A stretch of DNA of 64,000 nucleotides from Planctomycetota bacterium (GCA_021776735.1 JAJFFH010000040.1:1-64000); one strand, 5' to 3'. Positions 19,571 through 28,289 are shown, numbered from the stretch's first letter. The notes: generated by a model not told the origin, from the sequence alone. Made by a program: numbers and translations.

Positions 19571-19941
19571 GCCGCCGTCGCGAGAGGGTGGCTGCGACGA
19601 AGCGCACGCAGGTGCTCCTCTTGGCGAGCCTGCAAGATCAGTCCCGTGTGCGCAAGATGACCAAGTCCCCCCACGGCCCGGAGCAGTGCGCCCCATAGCA
19701 CTCCGCCCAGCAGCGTTGCGATCGCGACGACGTATGCCGCAGTGCTCGCGAGGTAAATGGCTCCCGCAAGCCCGCACAACTGCACGAGTCCGCCCATGAC
19801 CGCCAACCCGTCGAAACAGGAAGGCGGGCGAGGCGAAATGGCGACGGGGATATCGCTCGGGCTCGCCCCCTCATCCGATCGTGCGTCCGGCGCAAAGGAA
19901 ATGGGTTTCCTCTTCATGACGGCGTCACTATCGGTTGTCAC
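19564..19941 (-). CDS. Small membrane protein
   Basis: Central hydrophobic segment GGLVQLCGLAGAIYLASTAAYVVAIATLLGGVLWG. Confidence 0.45.
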   Translation of the reverse strand: MTTDSDAVMKRKPISFAPDARSDEGASPSDIPVAISPRPPSCFDGLAVMGGLVQLCGLAGAIYLASTAAYVVAIATLLGGVLWGALLRAVGGLGHLAHTGLILQARQEEHLRALRRSHPLATAAD

Positions 19942-20192
19942 GGCATCAAGATGTAGAAGGTGACTTCCCGTGTCGCTGACGGGCGTCTTCGGTGCGGCCC
20001 CACGAACCGCTACCGAAGGGGGGGGAGGGTCTTATCTCTACAAGGCGGCGCCTGAAGACCGGCCCCCGGCGCGCTCTTTTTTCTCACGGGTTTCCCGGGT
20101 TTTTCCAAGACCCCATGACGCGCGGAAGACCCCATGACGCGCGCGCGAGCGTGAGGCCCCTGATGGTCCCGTTCGAGCTATAATCGGACGTT

Positions 20193-20699
20193 ATGGGCAC
20201 CCGAGGCCCCACGCCCCTCCCCCACGCCGTCCTGGCCGCTCGCGGCTCGTGGCGCGCCAGCCTCGCCCGCGACGAGCGGACACCGGTTCCCGAGGCCGGT
20301 ATCGACGACCCGCCGGAATGGCTGGACGACGAGGCCCGCGGCGCCTGGAACGATCTCTCGGCCCGGCTGCAGGCGATGGGTGTTCTCGGCACGATCGACT
20401 GGCACGCCCTCGCCTTGTATTGCCAGCTCTGGTCCCGCTGGCGGCAGGCCGAGGAGTTCCTCGATCGGCACGGGGACAGCTACGTCGTCAAGGACAACCG
20501 GGGCGAGGCGCGCGGGGTCCGGCTCTACCCACAGGTCAAGCTCGCTGGCCAGTTGGCCGAGCAGCTGACCCGGCTGGGCCGCGAGTTCGGACTCTCCCCG
20601 TCGGCCCGGACACGGGTCCAGACGATCCCGATGCCCCGCGGACCGAGCAAGTTGGACAAGTTCCTGAACCAGCCGCCGTCGGTGTCGCAAGGCTCATAA
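20193..20699 (+). CDS. Phage terminase small subunit, P27 family
   Basis: RGPTPLPHAVLAARGSWRA..., PPEWLDDEARGAWNDLSARLQAMGVLGTIDWHALALYCQLWSRWRQAEEFL, REFGLSPSARTRV. Confidence 0.88.
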   Translation: MGTRGPTPLPHAVLAARGSWRASLARDERTPVPEAGIDDPPEWLDDEARGAWNDLSARLQAMGVLGTIDWHALALYCQLWSRWRQAEEFLDRHGDSYVVKDNRGEARGVRLYPQVKLAGQLAEQLTRLGREFGLSPSARTRVQTIPMPRGPSKLDKFLNQPPSVSQGS

Positions 20700-20738
20700 C
20701 CCCGACGACTGTCGGCCCTCCGGGCATAATACCTGTAT

Positions 20739-21941
20739 ATGCAGGTACGTGACCGCATCATCGAGCTGCGCCGGGTCCGGGCGGCAGACCTTTTGCCCAA
20801 CCCGAAGAACTGGCGTACCCACCCTCGGGCACAACAGGATGCGTTGCGCGGCATCCTCGCCGAGGTCGGTGTTGCAGCAGCGCTGATCGCGCGCGAAACG
20901 GATCACGGCCTCCAGATCATCGACGGACACCTTCGGGCCGAGACGCTGCCGGACCAGGAGATTCCGGTGCTTGTCCTCGACGTCAACGAGGCGGAGGCCG
21001 ACAAGCTGCTCGTCTCGCTGGACCCGCTCGCCGCCCTTGCCGGCCGCGACGACGAGAAGCTCGAGGCGCTACTCGCCGACATCAAGACGGACTCCGAGGC
21101 ACTGAAGGATCTGTTCGACGGACTTCGACCTCTGATCGTCGGCGACGGACTCACCGATGAGGATGAAGTACCCGGGCCGCCGGAGGAGCCGGTCACACAA
21201 CCGGGCGACTTGTGGCTTCTCGGCGACCATCGTCTGTTGTGCGGCGACGCCACGAGCGCGGAAGACGTCGAGCGGCTGCTGGACGGGACGGTGCCGCTCC
21301 TGATGGCGACGGACCCGCCGTATGGCATAAACTACGATCCGACGTGGCGTCGCGAGGCGGGCATCAACCGCAACGACGGACGCATGGGGCGCGTGCCGAA
21401 CGACCACCGCGCCAACTGGGCCGAGGCGTGGACGCTCTTCCCCGGTGACGTCGCATACGTCTGGCACGGCGCCCTGCACGCAAGCGAGGTCGCAGGCAAT
21501 CTCCAGGCGGCAGGCTTCGCGATCCGCGCCCAGATCGTCTGGCGCAAGACGAGGTTCGCGCTTTCGCGCGGCGCGTACAACTGGCAGCACGAGCCCTGCT
21601 GGTATGCCGTGCGCGAGGGCCGCAAGGCAGAGTGGCGCGGAGATGCGTCGCAGTCGACCGTCTGGGACCTCGCTCTGGCCGGGGACGTCGGCGATGACGC
21701 CAAGGGCCTCGGGCACTCGACACAAAAACCCGTCGCGGCAATGCGCCGCCCGATCGCGAACCACGGCGCGCGGGACGACGATGTCTTCGATCCGTTCGTG
21801 GGGTCCGGGACCACGATCATCGCTGCCGAGCAGCTCAAGCGTCGGTGCTTCGCTCTGGAAATCGACCCGGTGTACGTCGATGTTGCCGTGCGCCGTTGGG
21901 AGAAGTTCACGGGGAAGACCGCCGAGAGGAGCGCGCAGTGA
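20739..21941 (+). CDS. ParB-like domain fused to a DNA methyltransferase
   Basis: ParB-like N-terminus (LRRVRAADLLPNPKNWRTHP..Q..ALRGIL); MTase motif DPPYGIN and C-terminal DPFVGSGTTIIAAEQLKRRCFALEIDPVYVDVAVRRWE. Confidence 0.92.
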   Translation: MQVRDRIIELRRVRAADLLPNPKNWRTHPRAQQDALRGILAEVGVAAALIARETDHGLQIIDGHLRAETLPDQEIPVLVLDVNEAEADKLLVSLDPLAALAGRDDEKLEALLADIKTDSEALKDLFDGLRPLIVGDGLTDEDEVPGPPEEPVTQPGDLWLLGDHRLLCGDATSAEDVERLLDGTVPLLMATDPPYGINYDPTWRREAGINRNDGRMGRVPNDHRANWAEAWTLFPGDVAYVWHGALHASEVAGNLQAAGFAIRAQIVWRKTRFALSRGAYNWQHEPCWYAVREGRKAEWRGDASQSTVWDLALAGDVGDDAKGLGHSTQKPVAAMRRPIANHGARDDDVFDPFVGSGTTIIAAEQLKRRCFALEIDPVYVDVAVRRWEKFTGKTAERSAQ

Positions 21942-22066
21942 ATCAAGACGTCGGACCGATCGCGCGCATCGACTTCCGGCACCGGCTGCCCGCCCAGAGC
22001 GTACTGATGTCCGTCTACGCCGGCCTCCCGGTGTACGGGTACTTCCGCTGGAGGCCGCTGCCGTGA
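21938..22066 (+). CDS. Short coupled ORF, 42 aa
   Basis: GTG start overlapping MTase TGA (GTGA); VNQDVGPIARIDFRHRLPAQSVLMSVYAGLPVYGYFRWRPLP; its stop overlaps the next GTG. Confidence 0.4.
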   Translation: MNQDVGPIARIDFRHRLPAQSVLMSVYAGLPVYGYFRWRPLP

Positions 22067-22329
22067 AGCACGAGCCGTTCCACGGTCTGCTCCCCGGGGA
22101 CGCGCTCGAGACGGCGATGCGCGTGAAAGCGCCGCGCCGTCTCCGTCCCCGGTGCGGCGCACGGACAAGGCTGGGACAACCCTGTCAAGCGCGTGCGGTC
22201 TGGGACGACGAACTCGGCCGACCGCGGAACGGGCGGTGCCGGCTGCACGGAGGGCTCTCCACCGGACCGAGGACCGAGACCGGACGGAAGCACATTCGGC
22301 AGGCGCTGCGTCGTCGGACCCGCGGGTGA
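22063..22329 (+). CDS. HGGxSTGP-motif phage-associated protein
   Basis: RCGARTRLGQPCQARAV...GRCRLHGGLSTGPRTETGRKHIRQA. Confidence 0.7.
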   Translation: MKHEPFHGLLPGDALETAMRVKAPRRLRPRCGARTRLGQPCQARAVWDDELGRPRNGRCRLHGGLSTGPRTETGRKHIRQALRRRTRG

Positions 22330-22342
22330 CACTGGAGGGACC

Positions 22343-23026
22343 ATGGTCGACAAAAACGACCAGCCCCCGAACAAACGCTCCACGCTCTCCGGCAGGATCA
22401 CGGAGGGACTTCGCTCACCACTCACCGGTGCGATCAAGTCGGGCCTGTCGAAGCGTCTCGTTGCCGAGTACGAACAAACGCAGCTCGCCGCAAGCAAGCT
22501 CGCCGAGTCGCAGGTCATGCCGAACGTCGTCCGACGAAAGAGTGTGACTGACTCCCCGTGGATCCAGGAGTCGATTCGAGCCTTTGAGTCGAAGTTGCCC
22601 GATCCTGATGAAGTCCGCGAGAACGCGAAGACGCTCCTGACGGAGGCCTTCGTCGCTGCTCTCGGCCAAGTCGGCGAGGCACGCGAGCCGGCGCCTCCCC
22701 CCAACACCGAGACCGGTGAGGAGACCCCTGCGCGGCGCACTTACACCGTCAAGAAAACCTGGGCGCTTCTGCGCGGGTCAGGCATGCAAGAGCTGACGTA
22801 CGGCGGGTTCAAGCAGTGGCGCCCTTCAGCGAAACGACACCGGCCGAGAAGCCCCATCCGGCGCCGCGTCGTCGACGCCTGGGACGAAGAGTTAGCCGCT
22901 TTCGACGCGACGGAGATCGATGCCATCTGTGACCGAATGCGCCGAAAGATCGCCGCGCACGAGCGGTCAAGCGGACTGGGCAGCGAGGATGCGGCGCGCG
23001 AGATCGCGCAGGACGGTCTCTGGTAG
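22343..23026 (+). CDS. Hypothetical protein of the mobile element
   Basis: Uninterrupted 227-aa ORF from ATG at 22343, collinear with neighbours. Confidence 0.6.
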   Translation: MVDKNDQPPNKRSTLSGRITEGLRSPLTGAIKSGLSKRLVAEYEQTQLAASKLAESQVMPNVVRRKSVTDSPWIQESIRAFESKLPDPDEVRENAKTLLTEAFVAALGQVGEAREPAPPPNTETGEETPARRTYTVKKTWALLRGSGMQELTYGGFKQWRPSAKRHRPRSPIRRRVVDAWDEELAAFDATEIDAICDRMRRKIAAHERSSGLGSEDAAREIAQDGLW

Positions 23027-23102
23027 GGACAAAGAGGTCAAACTCGGGGTAAAGAGGTCAAACGGCAGCGACGGTGGGTTGGATCGGGCCTAGAACGCCC
23101 GT

Positions 23103-23297
23103 GTGCACACGACGAACTACCTGACGCTAGACGAGGCCGCGCTCCTGCTCCGGGTTACACCGCCGACACTGGCCCGGTGGGCCTCCGCTGGCAAGGTCCC
23201 GGCCTACAAGACGCCCGGGGGCCAGTGGCGCTTCTACCAGGCTGATCTCCTGCTGGCGCTGCGGCGACCGAACCGCGACGAGGAGCGCCGGTCGTGA
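23103..23297 (+). CDS. Excisionase/MerR-type helix-turn-helix protein
   Basis: LTLDEAALLLRVTPPTLARWASAGKVPAYKTPGGQWRFYQADLL. Confidence 0.85.
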   Translation: MHTTNYLTLDEAALLLRVTPPTLARWASAGKVPAYKTPGGQWRFYQADLLLALRRPNRDEERRS

Positions 23298-24835
23298 GCT
23301 CCGCCGAGCGTCCCCTCGAGGATCGCTTCATCCAATGGGTGCTCGGAAACCTAGCCAACCGTACGTCCGCGTACGGCCGGTACAAGCGAGATGGCGGCCA
23401 GTACACCGAGAAAAGCGAACTCACCGCGGACATCATTCTGGCGCACTTTCGCGGCGAACTGACGATCGGTCTCCACACAACGAGCCTCGCGAATACCTGC
23501 CGGTGGTGCTGCTGGGACATCGACGCCCACGACGATCAGGACCGCCGGGCAACCAACTGGAAGACGGTCTTGTCACTCGTAGCGTCCCTGCAGGCGCTCG
23601 GCTGCGACCCCATCGTCGAGGACTCGAATGGCAAAGGTGGGCTTCACGTCTGGCTGTTCTTCGGCGAGCCGGTGCCGGCCGCCGACGCCTACGCCTTCGT
23701 GACCCGGATGGCGCCCGACGGGGTCGAAGCCTTCCCCAAGCAGCGCGCCGTCAGGCCGACCGAGGGGGCGCCAGGCTCGTACGGCAACTACGTGCGTCTC
23801 CCCGGGCGGCACCACAAGAATCGCGACCACTGGTCCCGAATCTTCCACAACGACGAGTGGTTCGCGTGGCCGGAGGCCGCGGAGATTCTCGTGGATCCGC
23901 CCCTCTCACCCGCGCCGTCTTCCGACGTGTCGTCGGGATGCGCCGAGGGAGTCGAGCCGCTGCCGGTCGGATCAGCGAGTCAGACGGCGAAAGCTCGCAG
24001 CCAAGACACCGTTCCGGACGGGCAGCGCAACTCGGTGTTGATTAGCTTCGCCGGTTTCATGCGGCGAGGCGGATTGCGCGAGAAGGAGATCGGCGCGGCC
24101 CTGGTCGCCGTCAACCAAGACCGGTGTGATCCGCCGCTCGAGGAATCCGAGGTTCGCAAGGTCGCGGCATCCGTGATGCAATACGACCCGGACGATCCGA
24201 TCCAATTTGCGACCGCGACGCCGGAGTCCCAAGAGGAGGGGCTCGCGACGGTCAACGGGACCCTGTTCTGCAAGCACAAGATCGTCTCGATCCGCCGTTT
24301 CGTGCGACGCGGCGGCCCTCGCGGACACGTCGATGCCGAACTCGCTGACGGTCAGGTGGTCCAGCTCGGAACGGTCTCCCAGATCCTGACGTTTGCCACG
24401 TTCCGCAAAGCACTGGCAGAGACCACAAAGATCGTGATTCCGCCGGAGCTGACGAAGAAGTGGCCGTCCATCGCGCAGATGATCCTGCATCTGATCGAAG
24501 AGGAGGGCGGGGAGACGGTTGACGACGCCCTGCACGAACTCCTGGAGTCGCTGCACGAGGCTGATCCGCCGCTCGACGCGGACGACCCGGACGAAGCCGC
24601 CGAGATCCCGCAGCAGCGCCGCAAGCCGTTCTTCCAACGCGGCGGCAAGCTCTACCTGCGATCGGAGCCGTTCTTGAACGCTGTGCGGCAGCGCACCCAG
24701 ATTCGACTCGACCAAGGCGGGCTGGCCGCCTGGCTCGGCCGTAAGGGCTGGGCGTTCCACAAGCTGAGCTTCGGATCGCGAGAGACACGGCGCCGCGTGA
24801 CTGCGTACGAGGCACCGGACGGGTGGTGCCGATGA
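23294..24835 (+). CDS. Primase-polymerase (AEP/TOTE-like) with PriCT-like domain
   Basis: WCCWDIDAHD metal-binding motif, VEDSNGKGGLHVWLFF, RLPGRHHK, then NSVLISFAGFMRRGGLREKEIGAALVAVNQDRCDPPLEESEVRKVAASV (PriCT-like). GTG overlaps upstream TGA. Confidence 0.85.
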   Translation: MSSAERPLEDRFIQWVLGNLANRTSAYGRYKRDGGQYTEKSELTADIILAHFRGELTIGLHTTSLANTCRWCCWDIDAHDDQDRRATNWKTVLSLVASLQALGCDPIVEDSNGKGGLHVWLFFGEPVPAADAYAFVTRMAPDGVEAFPKQRAVRPTEGAPGSYGNYVRLPGRHHKNRDHWSRIFHNDEWFAWPEAAEILVDPPLSPAPSSDVSSGCAEGVEPLPVGSASQTAKARSQDTVPDGQRNSVLISFAGFMRRGGLREKEIGAALVAVNQDRCDPPLEESEVRKVAASVMQYDPDDPIQFATATPESQEEGLATVNGTLFCKHKIVSIRRFVRRGGPRGHVDAELADGQVVQLGTVSQILTFATFRKALAETTKIVIPPELTKKWPSIAQMILHLIEEEGGETVDDALHELLESLHEADPPLDADDPDEAAEIPQQRRKPFFQRGGKLYLRSEPFLNAVRQRTQIRLDQGGLAAWLGRKGWAFHKLSFGSRETRRRVTAYEAPDGWCR

Positions 24836-25107
24836 CGTGGCCCCGTGGTCCCCAATGCCGCGCCAACAGGGGCCCGTGGTCCTCGTGGTCCACGCCCAGT
24901 GGGCCCGTGGTCCTTGTGCCCGCGGACCACGGGCCGTGTCAGCGGACCACGGAGCCGGGCGAAAACGCCCGAATCATAGGGATTTCAGGGCCGTGGTCTC
25001 CGTGGTCCCCGTGGTCCGGCCCTGCGCAAAACGGCGTCAGGTCGAAGTGCCGGGACCACGCGGACCACCAGGACCACGGAGACCACGAAGCGAGGCGGCG
25101 GTCATGA
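24832..25107 (+). CDS. Small low-complexity ORF (91 aa) with ATGA overlaps at both ends
   Basis: MTWPRGPQCRANRGPWSSWSTPSG...SGPWSPWSPWSGPAQ...DHADHQDHGDHEARRRS*; ATG at 24832 overlaps prim-pol TGA; TGA 25105-25107 overlaps helicase ATG at 25104. Confidence 0.45.
   Translation: MTWPRGPQCRANRGPWSSWSTPSGPVVLVPADHGPCQRTTEPGENARIIGISGPWSPWSPWSGPAQNGVRSKCRDHADHQDHGDHEARRRS
24844..25087. repeat. Iteron-like array of CGTGGTCC/GGACCACG (13 copies, mostly 9-bp phased)
   Basis: Forward copies start 24844, 24875, 24884, 24906, 24992, 25001, 25010; reverse copies 24924, 24944, 25053, 25062, 25071, 25080 (a few with one mismatch). Confidence 0.85.
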
Positions 25108-26762
25108 CAGCCCCTCGCGGTACCCGAATCCTGCTCGGCCCTCCCGGGACCGGCAAGAGCCACTACCTCGCGAACCGGGTCCCGAAGATCGTCAAGGCAT
25201 CGGGGCGCTTCCCCAATAACGAGAGTTCGCCGATCCTGATCTGTTCGCTGACCCGCGCCGCAGCCGGCGAGATCGGCTCGAGGCTGCGACACCTCCCGAC
25301 CACGGTCGCTCGGACCGTCCATTCCCACGCCTATCGAAACGGCTGCGCGGACCGCCGAGTCATCGACCGTCCGCTCGTCGCCGACTGGAACCACGAGCAC
25401 CGCTCGGTCGCTCTGACGCCGCCGAAGCCACGCCGCAAGGACGCCGTCCCCGACGACATCGCCCCCGCCCACAAGGGCGACCAGCCCGGCGACGAGGTCG
25501 CTGCGCAATACGACCTGCTTCGGCACCGGCTGGTGCCCACGGACCGGATGCCGCCGCGGATTCGGCGCTTCGCGCAGCGCTGGGAGTCGTTCAAGCGCGA
25601 CAACGGCTGCCTCGACTTCACGGACATGCTGATCCACGCGGATACGGCCGCGCCCCTCGGCGCCGAGGTGATCATCGTGGACGAGGCCCAGGACCTCTCG
25701 CCGCTGATGTGGAAGGTCGTGCTCGCGTGGGCCGACAGCGCCGGGGGGCTGATCGCGGTGGGCGATCCCTGGCAGGCGCTCTACGACCCGTGGGCCGGCG
25801 CGTCGGCCGCCGAGTTCCTCCGGCAGTTCGACCAGGCCGACGACCACGCGATCCTCTCACAGAGCTGGCGTGTTCCTGCCGCCGTGCACCGCGTCGCGAT
25901 GCGGTTTGCGCACGAACTCTCCGACTACCGGCCGATCGAGTACGACCCGCGACGCGAGTCCGGGTCCGGATCGCCAATCGTCGAGGGGCGGGTCGTGCGC
26001 TGCGACGCCACGTGGACCGACCCCGAGCGTGCGATCGATCAGGCCGAGGAGCTCGCCGCCGCGGGGAAGCGCGTGCTGTTTGTGTTTTCCGCCAACTACA
26101 TGACGAAGCCGCTCTGCCAGGCGCTCCGCGAGCGCGCCACGGTGTTCTCCAACCCGTGGCGCCTCGACGAGCCGATGTGGAACCCGTTCCGTGGCGGAAT
26201 GGGAGACGCCGCGGCGGCGTTGCTCGATCCGCGCCAGCGCTGGACCGCCGCCGGGATTCACGAGTGGACAAGGCCGCTCCGGGCGACCGGGCTGCTGCGG
26301 CGTGGCATGCGTGCGGAGATCGAAAAACACAAGCACAAACGCCGCCACATACCCCCCGAGCAGCTGCGGAAGTGGTTCGCGGACGATGCGCGGAACGAGA
26401 TCGCGCGCCTCGCTTCACAGGGCTCGGACGCCGCGGTCCTTGGGTGGTGGCGCGGACGCCTCGCGACGAAGTATCGCGAGTCGGGGCACTACGCTGCCGC
26501 CCTGATTCGAGCGCACGGGGTCGAAGCGCTGGTAGCCCCGTCGCTCCTTCACCCGAGCACGATCCACGGGTGCAAAGGCGGAGAGGCAGACCATGTCTTT
26601 CTGTTTCCGGATATCTCGCCGATGGCCGAGGAGGCGTGGTCGGCCGGCGGACGGTACCGCGACCCCGTCGTGCGAGCGTTCTATGTGGGAATCACGCGGG
26701 CCCGGGGGTGCCTGCATGTGTGCGAGCCCGCGACACGCCGTTTCGTGGAGCTTCCCCGATGA
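25104..26762 (+). CDS. SF1 (UvrD/Rep-like) helicase
   Basis: Walker A GPPGTGKS, Walker B IIVDEAQDLSPLMWK, GDPWQALY, LSQSWRVP, STIHGCKGGEADHVFLFPD, RAFYVGITRARGCLHV. Confidence 0.93.
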   Translation: MTAPRGTRILLGPPGTGKSHYLANRVPKIVKASGRFPNNESSPILICSLTRAAAGEIGSRLRHLPTTVARTVHSHAYRNGCADRRVIDRPLVADWNHEHRSVALTPPKPRRKDAVPDDIAPAHKGDQPGDEVAAQYDLLRHRLVPTDRMPPRIRRFAQRWESFKRDNGCLDFTDMLIHADTAAPLGAEVIIVDEAQDLSPLMWKVVLAWADSAGGLIAVGDPWQALYDPWAGASAAEFLRQFDQADDHAILSQSWRVPAAVHRVAMRFAHELSDYRPIEYDPRRESGSGSPIVEGRVVRCDATWTDPERAIDQAEELAAAGKRVLFVFSANYMTKPLCQALRERATVFSNPWRLDEPMWNPFRGGMGDAAAALLDPRQRWTAAGIHEWTRPLRATGLLRRGMRAEIEKHKHKRRHIPPEQLRKWFADDARNEIARLASQGSDAAVLGWWRGRLATKYRESGHYAAALIRAHGVEALVAPSLLHPSTIHGCKGGEADHVFLFPDISPMAEEAWSAGGRYRDPVVRAFYVGITRARGCLHVCEPATRRFVELPR

Positions 26763-27040
26763 GGGAGGACGCGCCGCTTCGCCCCGGCGACCTCCTCACC
26801 GTGGCCCAGGTCCTCAAGATCTTCCCCGTGGGCAGGAGCACGATCTACGCCCTCTGCAGCTCCGGCCAACTCCCCCACTACCGCGTCCAGGCGCTCGGTT
26901 CCCGCTGCGGGCGCATCTTGGTCGGCCGCGACGACTTGGCCGCGTACCTCGAATCGACGCGACAAACGGCCACACGGGCGCCCGTGCGGGTCGATGTGGA
27001 CGACCTTCTGGCGAAAGTGCGGAGCGCATCGAAAACCTAG
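26759..27040 (+). CDS. Helix-turn-helix/excisionase-like DNA-binding protein
   Basis: LLTVAQVLKIFPVGRSTIYALCSSGQLPHYRVQALGSRCGRILVGRDDLAAYLES; ATG overlaps helicase TGA. Confidence 0.85.
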   Translation: MREDAPLRPGDLLTVAQVLKIFPVGRSTIYALCSSGQLPHYRVQALGSRCGRILVGRDDLAAYLESTRQTATRAPVRVDVDDLLAKVRSASKT

Positions 27041-27077
27041 TGGATGTGTCCGAAACTCAATGGCTCCATGTGTCCCG

Positions 27078-28226
27078 ATGAGTACGACGAAACGAAAGCC
27101 CCGACGACGCTTCGGTCAGGTGTTCCGTCGGCCCCAGGGTCGCGGCTGGCTGGCACGGTTCCCTGATCCCAGCGGCGGCCGGACAGCCAGCGGGCGACCG
27201 AAGGTCATCACACGATCCGTTGCTTCGAAGGCCGAGGGCGACAAGCTGCTGAAGGAGGTCCGGCAAGCGATCCTCCGCGGGTCGTTCGCGCCGAAGCCCG
27301 AGGCGCCGACCTGCGACGTGACCGTGCTCGAGGCGATCGATGGCCACCTCGCCGCGATGGAGGGGCAGGGCAAGTCGAGATCTACGATGCAGCTGTACGA
27401 GTACTCCAAAAAGCCGCTGAAGAAACAGGGCCTCGGGCACAAGCGCGTCGTCGATGTCACCGTCTCCGATGTGGAGAAGTACCTCGGTTGGCGCTGCACG
27501 AACGTCTGGAGGACGACATGCCGTCCGGGTGAGACGCCGAAGGCGGTCCGCGTCAAGGGCGGCCGTGCGTCGACGTCTACCGTCGCTCGGGACCGCGAGC
27601 TCTTGAGCGTCGCCTTCAACCGCCTCGTCCGACTCGGCCAACTCGCCGAGAACGTCGTGGCGAAGGTGCCCAAGCCGAAGCGGCGGAAGAGAAAGCGCGT
27701 CGTTCTCTCCAAGGATGAGGTCGCCCGCCTGATCGACTGCTGCGGCAAACACCTCCGGTCCGTTGTTCTGACGTTGGCCTACACGGGCGCCCGGAAAGGT
27801 GAGGTGCTGGGGCTGCGGTGGCGGGACGTCTGCCTCGCGACCGGAACGATCGCGCTCTTCCGCAGCAAAACGGGGAGCGCGGACGCGATTCCGCTCAACC
27901 CAGCGCTGGCCGCGGAGCTGAAGCAGCTCCGCGCGGCGCGACCGAACGCTCAACCGTCCGACCACGTCTTCCTGAGCAGACTTGGGCGGCCGTACAAGAC
28001 GATCCGGACCGGGTTCCTGTCGGCGGTGCGTCGCGCCGGGCTCGAAGGCCGAGGCGTCACGCCGCACGTACTGCGGCACTGCTTCGCCTGCCACTTTCTG
28101 AGCGGCGGGGCGGCGATCACGGACCTGCAAGGGCTGCTCGGGCACGCCTCGCTGGCGACGACCCAGATCTACGCGAAGATGATCGACAAGCGGACTCGGG
28201 CGAGCGTGGAAGCGATGCGGTTCTGA
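27078..28226 (+). CDS. Tyrosine recombinase (phage-type integrase)
   Basis: Catalytic region TLAYTGARKGEVLGLRWRDV...VTPHVLRHCFACHFLSGGAAITDLQGLLGHASLATTQIYAKM. Confidence 0.95.
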   Translation: MSTTKRKPRRRFGQVFRRPQGRGWLARFPDPSGGRTASGRPKVITRSVASKAEGDKLLKEVRQAILRGSFAPKPEAPTCDVTVLEAIDGHLAAMEGQGKSRSTMQLYEYSKKPLKKQGLGHKRVVDVTVSDVEKYLGWRCTNVWRTTCRPGETPKAVRVKGGRASTSTVARDRELLSVAFNRLVRLGQLAENVVAKVPKPKRRKRKRVVLSKDEVARLIDCCGKHLRSVVLTLAYTGARKGEVLGLRWRDVCLATGTIALFRSKTGSADAIPLNPALAAELKQLRAARPNAQPSDHVFLSRLGRPYKTIRTGFLSAVRRAGLEGRGVTPHVLRHCFACHFLSGGAAITDLQGLLGHASLATTQIYAKMIDKRTRASVEAMRF

Positions 28227-28273
28227 GCGGGAGCGCCACGCAGGTGCGCGGGAAGGTGCGGATGCGAGGCTGC

Positions 28274-28289
28274 GTTTTTGGATAGGACG
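28274..28289. repeat. Solitary copy of IS-end-like motif gtttttggataggacg
   Basis: 16-bp identity with 2124-2139. Confidence 0.6.

Noticed and set aside
24837-25103. N-terminal extension of the helicase ORF
   Set aside because: Low-complexity translation of the iteron array; Walker A region starts naturally from ATG at 25104, which has an ATGA overlap.
2124-28289. 16-bp direct repeat gtttttggataggacg as att sites of a 26-kb element
   Set aside because: The interval would include the sigma/kinase operon and other chromosomal-type genes; related motifs sit at IS ends, so IS termini explain it better.
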